NCBI GenBank assembly: GCA_049999725.1
Contig: JBNGIS010028100.1
Location: 1 to 25,352, forward strand
DNA: 25,352 bases
Source: Haplomitrium mnioides
Lineage: Eukaryota; Marchantiophyta; Haplomitriopsida; Calobryales
Direction: 5' to 3'
Part shown: positions 20,113-25,352 of the stretch, piece after piece
Position numbering within the stretch: position 1 is the stretch's first letter
How the letters are laid out: every line of letters begins with the position of its first letter
The notes under the pieces: model-generated
Databases searched by the model: none
What the model saw: only the letters and a program-made list of their open reading frames with translations
What the model was told of the DNA's origin: nothing
Made by a program: the position numbers and the translations under genes

Positions 20113-20490
20113 TATATGCAAGAGAAAACAGAGTCCTTGAAGGCCCTCTGGAATTCTAACTGATATATACTTCCCTTGTCAATCCCGCTGCCTTACAACT
20201 GCAGCCCAACAACCCACACACCATCCACTCCAGATAGTTTTTCAACTTCCCTCGCGAGAAGCCCTGCTTTTACTTCCTCAGGCTAGGAAGAGAGTTTCTT
20301 TTACTTCCACCTCTGGAAGATAGCTTTACCAGCTGCAAGTAGCCCACTCCACCCTTGAGCCTCGACGGGTCTTACTACGCCCAGTGCACCGGCACTCGCA
20401 CAGCCCCCCCTCTCAGCTCCACTTGAGAATTAACACACCAGAGTGTTCTCCAAATACTCTGGGTTGATGCGCTTGCACAAGGGAATGCAG

Positions 20491-21035
20491 AGAGACTCCA
20501 AGCTCCTCACTTGGCAGCCTCTCCTTAGTTCTCAACCGACCAAAAACTCCTTCCGTGCTATCGTATCAGTAACCCTCTGCCCTGGTCCGCCTGCAAGGAT
20601 GAGGTCACTTGGGTCTCCCCCCAGTCCTCCTATAAATCCTCCGGTTCCCATGGGGCTAGTACCTCTGCTTCACGTAGCCTTCAATGAATTATTGCCCTGC
20701 CTTACCATACGCAATTCCCCTTTCTTGCTATCGCTGTCGCGCTGCAATTGCCCGAGAAACGCCGAGACGACCCCAAGCTCCCTACTTGGCAGCCTCTCAT
20801 TAGTTCTCAGCCGACCGAAAACCCCTTCCGTGTTATCGTATCAGTAACCCTCCGCCCTAGTTTGCCTTCAAGGATGAGGTCACGTAAGTCTCCCCCGAGT
20901 CCTCCTCTAAATCCCCCGATTCCCATGGGCTAGTACCTCTGCTTCACGTAGCCTTCAATGGATTATCACCCTGCTTTACCATGCGCAAATCTCGTGCCCC
21001 GCAACGCTATCTCTCCAACAATTGCCCGTGCACCA
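20491..21035. repeat. 275-bp tandem duplication within the LTR
   Basis: TTGGCAGCCTCTC at 20511 recurs at 20786, and CAATTGCCCG at 20745 recurs at 21019. The period is 274-275 bp. Intervening blocks, such as ATCGTATCAGTAACCCTC and CTTCACGTAGCCTTCAATG, are shared by both units, with about 15% differences. A partial third start before 20491 is weakly similar. Confidence 0.85.
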
Positions 21036-21399
21036 ACCCAAAGAATTTCGAAGACAAACGATATATACTCCCCTCGCGCGCTGTCCTTCGGCGCCTGATC
21101 CGATGAATAGTCGTTATTGCTGTTGGCTCAAAACAGGGGACGACAACGCGTGGCTTCACTGTTAGGTAATCCCATTACCACATGATAGGAGGAAGCGCTA
21201 CGTGTCCAGCAGTTGGTCGAGGAAAATCCAATGACAACGGTCATTTCGACGAGGAGCTCCGAGGAATCTGACGGGAAGAGATTCTGCAGATCCCCGCAGA
21301 ACCGAGTCCAAATAGGCCTTCGGAGCCGACTTCCAAAGTGCCCCACGGAACCGACTCCAAGGGATCTACTTAGATCCCCCCGCAGATACTTCTTTCTTC

Positions 21400-21850
21400 T
21401 CCTCGCGCCACGTCGTCCGCTGCACCGCCGTTTGACGCCGCCCCGCAAGGAGTAGGCTGACCGTCGTGCGAAACTCTCCTCCGTAGTTGACTTGCGAGTT
21501 GCCCGAGGTCAGGTGAACTCCTTTCCTTGCGCCGCGTGTCTTGTGAATTGCCTCGGGGTCCTTGGAGTCGCCACGTCCTCCGAAGGCCGCCGTCCGACGC
21601 CGCCCAACAAAGGGGTAGGCGGACCGTCACACAAACCTCCTTCCGATGTTGACCCACGGAACCTTGTACGCTTCCCAAGGCACCACATCATTCAAAGAGC
21701 GCTTTCGGACGCCGCCCCGCAAAGGGGTAGGCGGACCGTCGCGCAGACCCTTCTTCCAAAGTTGACCTTCAGAAACACCTCCCGACTCCTCAGCGTGCCA
21801 CGTTTCCAAAGCCTCCCACGGACTCCCTGCGCTCGCCACGTCATCCGTAG
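21400..21850. repeat. Three GC-rich 60-bp repeat units
   Basis: A unit starting GACGCCGCCC and running through GGGGTAGGCGGACCGTC to GTTGAC occurs at 21434, 21596 and 21708, with spacings of 162 and 112 bp. Each is accompanied by a GCCACGT-containing segment, also seen near 21410, 21571, 21835 and 22630. The units are dense in CpG (eight in 21421-21480). Confidence 0.75.
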
Positions 21851-22199
21851 AACCGTCACGGACTTCCACTGCTCGCCGAATAAGAACGGTGTCGTTGTCG
21901 CCATTTCGACATACCTCCGACGTAAGAACTACTCGCGCACCTGAGGCTAGCTTCGCTAACACTTCCGAAAAGCTTGCTATAAGAACTACTATGCCCTTTC
22001 GGACTGTTTGCCTCTTTCAAACTTTCTGCAGCACCCCGTCAAACTTTTACCTTTCTGGATGCCAAAGCGGAGAAGTGTCACCCTTTCGACGCCGGTAGCT
22101 CCTCTGTCGGTCGCACCGGCGTTAGCGTCATTTTTTGGTCGCTCTTATCTTGCTTGCCGATTCGCCGATATATTGTGCTTTTGCTGTGTCCTTCATTTC

Positions 22200-22500
22200 C
22201 CCCCACCGGATAGGCGCCATATCGCCCTTCTGGCTCAGCCTTCTTCCCGTTGGACGGTTTGCGCTGGGTCACCCACTGATTCGCCACTGATGCGTATCGT
22301 TCGAACCGGTTTGCTGACAATTTGCCTTTTCGCCTTCACTCGCCCTTATTCGGTCAGATCAGTGATCAGTCTCCATTTCGGCTCTTCTCTGTGTTTCCTC
22401 TTTGGTGAATCTGCGCTAGGTCGCCCCTTCAGCTTCTGCGCTCCTCCTCCTGGCGGATCTTCGATAGATCGCCCTTCCGGCACTCTCCCGATTTCCTTCG
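22200..22500. repeat. Degenerate repeat with a period of about 48 bp
   Basis: TCGCCCTT-like cores preceded by GCGCTAGG/GATAGA-type bases occur at about 22222, 22269 (TCACCC), 22421 and 22469. The spacings of 47, 152 and 48 are near multiples of 48-50. The units are too diverged to draw exact borders. Confidence 0.45.
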
Positions 22501-23282
22501 GCTAGGCTCGCGATAAGTCTCTGTTTCGGGCCCCTTTCCTTGCTCCCCTGTTGGGTTCCTCGCGGATCCCTCTTAATCGGGCTCCCCACTTAGGGAGGCG
22601 CCTTTCCGCAGACCTGCAGGCCTCCTAGTGCTGCCACGTTGTCCATGGAATCCCGCGAAGGGCTCTGGAGACGCCACGTTTCCGTGGAATCTCGCGGGAC
22701 CCTTCGGGGACTCCACTCTTCCGTCAAGACTTACCGACTCGGATGGATCGTTCGATCGGCCTCTGCGGGGCTCGCTCTTGCTTGCAGGATCGAGGCGTCC
22801 CTCTTCCCTGGCCTTGCTCGCCCTCGTGACGATCTCATCTCCTCCTGTCGGCTCCTGATAATTGCTTCCTGATTTGTGGCCGCTGTAGGACACTTGCGAT
22901 CTGCCTTTCTTCGGAGTGCCTTCGGGCTTCCTTGTTGTTGATCCCTTTGTCTTCCTCATGCGATCGCCTCGCCATGGGTGGCTGCTCTGTCCCTTCTCCC
23001 CAGGCTCCGATCCCCGCACCCTCCTTAGGCCCACGGATTCCCACTGGCTTGATTTGAATTTGAAAATGGGGCCCCTCCCCTGGCTGGCGATCACTGCTCT
23101 CCCTCTCATCTCTTTCGCCATGATCTTGTTTCCCTCCTAGGAATCATGCGCCCTGTTCTTATCAGTTGTTTGAGGTAATCAGCTATTCCTGCGAGGCCTT
23201 CACACTTGCTAAGGAGCATTTGGGTCGCTGATGCTTCTGATTTCGTGAATTCTGCTTGAATGCTCCAAAGCACCGGTTGACA

Positions 23283-23298
23283 TAACTCCCCCTTCAAG
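23283..23298 (-). other. Polypurine tract of the non-autonomous element
   Basis: The minus strand reads CTTGAAGGGGGAGTTA and then TGTCAACC, the presumed LTR start. It is the expected primer site for second-strand synthesis and lies about 130 bases after the end of the gag-like frame. Confidence 0.6.
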
Positions 23299-23423
23299 TG
23301 TGACGCATCCCCGCGAACACACCTCTTCTCCCTCAATTTTCTGGTGCCTCTGTTGCCGGTTGCTGACTCGACTCTGTAACTCCTGCAAAATAACCCCACG
23401 AAACACCCCCCCAACAAAACACA

Positions 23424-23446
23424 CACTCACACACACACACATACAC
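23424..23446. repeat. CA microsatellite
   Basis: This short run of CA dinucleotides, interrupted by a few T, overlaps the last codons of the gag-like frame (GVCVCV). The stop codon position may therefore vary among copies of the element. Confidence 0.8.
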
Positions 23447-25001
23447 CTACCTGTTTGCATTCTGCTCGCTCAACCATTTCCTTGGATCCCACACAAAAGT
23501 GCTTCCAGATTTTGGTTTGAGGGTTGAGAGGAATATGAGGTCTCTGCAGCAACATGCCTTGCTGCATTCCCTTCTGCATCGTGAACCATCCCTCAGACCT
23601 AGGATCCCTTTGCTGGCCTGTTTCCCTTTGCTTGGGACCACTCCCAACACACACCCACAGGGATCCGCTGATCAGACAAGCATACGCAAAGGTGCTGTAC
23701 TTCGGGCCTATAACTTTACAGTTACATTCAATGTTGATGGTAACGGGGCTACCCGTAACAATTCCTTCCTTGTCACCAAGATCCTTGTGTTGCATCAAGG
23801 TGAGCTTCTTCTCTGGATTGAGATTGGGCTCATCTTCCGACACCTTCGGATCCTCTGGGCTGCAACTGATTATTTTCATTGTCGTGCATTCTACCACTTG
23901 AGGAGGCTCTAACTTGACGACACTTGGTAGGTGCTCGTCATGACTCTCTGCCTCCGGGTACACCGTTGTCGACCCCCCTCGCATTTTGGGTTCGGGGTTC
24001 GACCGACATTGGTCTTCCGGTGGGTCCTCCTCTTGGGGGAAATGAGGTTCAGTTGCGCCATCTCCTCCTTGCCCTGGTGGGGCCCTTCCCTGGTCCCTTG
24101 ATTGGTGCGTGGAGTCCCCTTCTTTCGGTCCTGATTCCTCCGCCTCCGCTTGAATGTCGCAATTCGTGAGATCTTGCACCAAGACCAGGGATGCTTCCGC
24201 ATCTTGGAGCTCATTTGGATCGCCTCGTGATTGCTGCTCCAGGACATGCCTTAGGTCCTCACCGTCTGCCTTCTCCTCGGCTTGTGTCTGGTAGAACCAA
24301 GTGGGGTATTCCGCCTCGTATTCATAATAGCTCATGGATGACCACACTTGATTCGTACCCTTCTTAGCCTTTCGCCTCTTCTGGCTCTTGCTCTTCCGGT
24401 GAGACTTGGATTTAGCTTTGGCTTTTCCATGACCACACTCCTCTAAGGCAGAGGTCTCCTCCTTCATCCAAACTGCTTCCTCCTCTTCACACTGGGGATG
24501 CACTTTGTTTAGCCACTCATACTTCTGCCCCCATGGTTCCGGCCAATTGGGGGAAACATGTCCAAGCTGGCCACAATTCCAGCACACCATAACAACTCTC
24601 TTCGGTGGTCCGGTTGCGACCCATTCATCTGATTGTTCAGCTCTCTGAAGATTTGGCGTGAGGCTCGACATGAGGGTCTGCAGTACCTCCATTTTTTAGC
24701 TCAATTCCGCTAAGCAAGCCTTCTCTCCCATGGCAGCCCTTTTGATTGTCCGCTTCCGTCTTTGCTTCTTCTTTCTTGAAGATCTTGGTTCATTAGAGCT
24801 GCTGCCAGAGGAGTCATTGTCACTTTCCACGGTAGATGTAGAGCTCTCTTTGGTGTCTTCATTGCTGCTTGAACCATCTGAAGAATATCCGGACACATGC
24901 TTAGCCCGTCTTTTCCTTCTCCCATGGCCATGGTCCATTTTCCCAGTTGAGGAAATTGCACTCCTCCCAAATCTGATAACTTGGCCTTTTCTGTCGGCCA
25001 C
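23427..25001 (-). pseudogene. Gag-like zinc-knuckle protein with one in-frame stop
   Basis: One frame of 525 codons from ATG at 24999-25001 is broken only by TAA at 24696-24698; an ATG follows two codons later at 24690-24692. The first part (about 100 residues) has a basic start, a Ser/Asp/Glu-rich stretch (SGYSSDGSSSNEDTKESS) and a Lys/Arg cluster (RKKKQRRKR). The second part (421 residues) has a CCHC-type zinc knuckle at its residues 37-50, CWNCGQLGHVSPNW, where the last Cys is Trp. A Lys/Arg/Ser-rich segment (about 85-115) and a long acidic, Pro/Gln-rich tail follow. The capsid domain that normally precedes the knuckle is absent: only about 40 residues separate the basic cluster from it. 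The frame fills the internal domain between primer-binding region and polypurine tract. RNA binding is inferred from the knuckle. Confidence 0.65.
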
Positions 25002-25133
25002 TCTTCCTCAACAGACTCACACCCAGTTTCTCTGTTTCTCGGAAGTAACCTTCTCACAAACTGACTTGAGTCTCTTCTGTGCACACAGTGGTCTCTCTGG
25101 TTCGGGTTGGTCTCAGGTTTTTTCAAACCCTTG

Positions 25134-25160
25134 GCCCTCCTTCTAGCGCCAAAAAATCCA
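25134..25160 (-). other. Primer-binding-site region
   Basis: Directly after the LTR end, the minus strand reads TGG, a T run, and GGCGCTAGAAGGAGGGCC. Many plant gypsy elements have a TTTGGCGC-type primer-binding site a few bases after the LTR. I cannot name the tRNA from the sequence alone. Confidence 0.6.
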
Positions 25161-25352
25161 TGTTGCTCCAATGTTTCAGGCCTTAACCTTTTCAGACCCC
25201 GTTTTGAGGCAGGAGAGGACATGTTTACGGGCTTTCGGGTTCTTTTCTGAGATGGCCCCTTGCCAATTACCACTTTCAGACCTTAAGGACTCTTCCCCTC
25301 CTTACAGGCCTGGTATGCTTCTCTCACTCTTCTTCTTCTCACACTCAAGTCA
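25161..25352 (-). repeat. 5' LTR, partial (cut by the window edge)
   Basis: These 192 bases align without gaps to 19488-19679. The 11 differences all fall in the 76 bases next to the internal domain, and the remaining 116 bases are identical. Its start on the minus strand lies outside the window. Confidence 0.85.

Larger units (their letters stand above)
19488..23282 (-). repeat. 3' LTR, probably about 3.8 kb, GC-rich with internal repeats
   Basis: The left boundary at 19488 is exact, because homology to the right copy starts at TGTCGCTCC. The right boundary is inferred. At 23277-23282 the plus strand reads TTGACA, giving 4-bp inverted LTR ends TGTC/GACA, and it is followed by TAACTCCCCCTTCAAG, a polypurine tract on the minus strand. 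The first 192 bases are 94% identical to the right LTR (11 mismatches). The interior from about 20400 is rich in GC and CpG and contains several tandem repeats. A shorter LTR ending near 19980, where another polypurine-like motif sits, cannot be excluded because the right copy runs off the window. Confidence 0.55.
19488..25352 (-). mobile_element. Non-autonomous LTR retrotransposon (LARD/TR-GAG-like), right end outside the window
   Basis: A direct repeat of at least 192 bp occurs at 19488-19679 and 25161-25352. Read on the minus strand, the right copy ends in ACA and is followed at once by TGG and by a GGCGCTAGAAGGAGGGCC segment, as in plant gypsy primer-binding regions. A gag-like frame comes next (25001-23427), then a polypurine tract (23296-23283) and the second LTR. 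No protease, RT or integrase is present in the 1.9-kb internal domain, so the element would depend on another for replication. The element appears to have inserted into the DUF7869 pseudogene; only the left flank (GTTTC) is visible for a target duplication. Confidence 0.7.

Noticed and set aside
21492-21944. Open frame of 150 codons on the plus strand
   Set aside because: It spans the 60-bp GC-rich repeats and simply translates them; there is no domain.
22008-22505. Open frame of 165 codons on the plus strand
   Set aside because: It lies in the LTR repeat region, with no recognisable domain and no supporting context. It is best explained by GC-rich composition.
22573-23121. Open frame of 182 codons on the minus strand in GC-rich DNA
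   Set aside because: Composition is low-complexity Arg/Gly/Ser/Pro, there is no known motif, overlapping open frames exist on both strands, and the region lies in the LTR repeats. High GC makes long open frames likely by chance.
24710-25273. Open frame of 187 codons on the minus strand starting inside the LTR
   Set aside because: It runs through the LTR end and primer-binding region and overlaps the better gag-like frame in another phase. A shadow is more likely than a gene.

Overview
This window looks like heterochromatin-like DNA from a land plant with a large, repeat-rich genome. I see no intact host gene, no rRNA, tRNA or CRISPR, and nothing prokaryotic. A gymnosperm, fern or lycophyte is my guess from the retroelement type, but the sequence does not settle it. 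Almost everything recognisable is a decayed transposable element or a pseudogene.

Layout. (1) 310-16095 holds at least three pieces of one Ty3/gypsy retrotransposon family. A minus-strand copy is split in two: LTR plus integrase tail plus PHD finger at 310-1414, and integrase core, methyltransferase-like domain and protease at 14388-16095. The two halves meet at the same point of the integrase and share a 6-bp duplicated sequence, as if about 13 kb had been inserted between them. Inside that interval lies a plus-strand copy of the same family (LTR fragment and reverse transcriptase 3265-4817; gag, protease, methyltransferase-like domain, integrase tail, PHD finger and LTR 5160-10015). (2) The interval also carries a minus-strand pseudogene of the splicing factor SART-1/DOT2 (about 11520-13260). 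(3) 16096-18400 is AT-rich and non-coding, with a small 52-bp tandem repeat. (4) 18400-19487 is a minus-strand pseudogene of the DUF7869 family, apparently interrupted by the next element. (5) 19488-25352 is most of a second, unrelated LTR element on the minus strand. It has long, GC- and CpG-rich LTRs, a primer-binding-site region, one gag-like zinc-knuckle reading frame with a single internal stop, a polypurine tract and no pol. It resembles the non-autonomous LARD/TR-GAG classes.

The most interesting signal is the gypsy family. Between protease and integrase it carries a domain resembling C5-cytosine methyltransferases, and after the integrase it carries a PHD finger. Two copies in opposite orientation have the same internal deletion, which removes the methyltransferase catalytic core, and two copies share the same stop codon in the PHD finger. 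Both lesions were therefore probably present in their common ancestor. Element boundaries are approximate, because every gene here is broken by stops and frameshifts and was read by eye.
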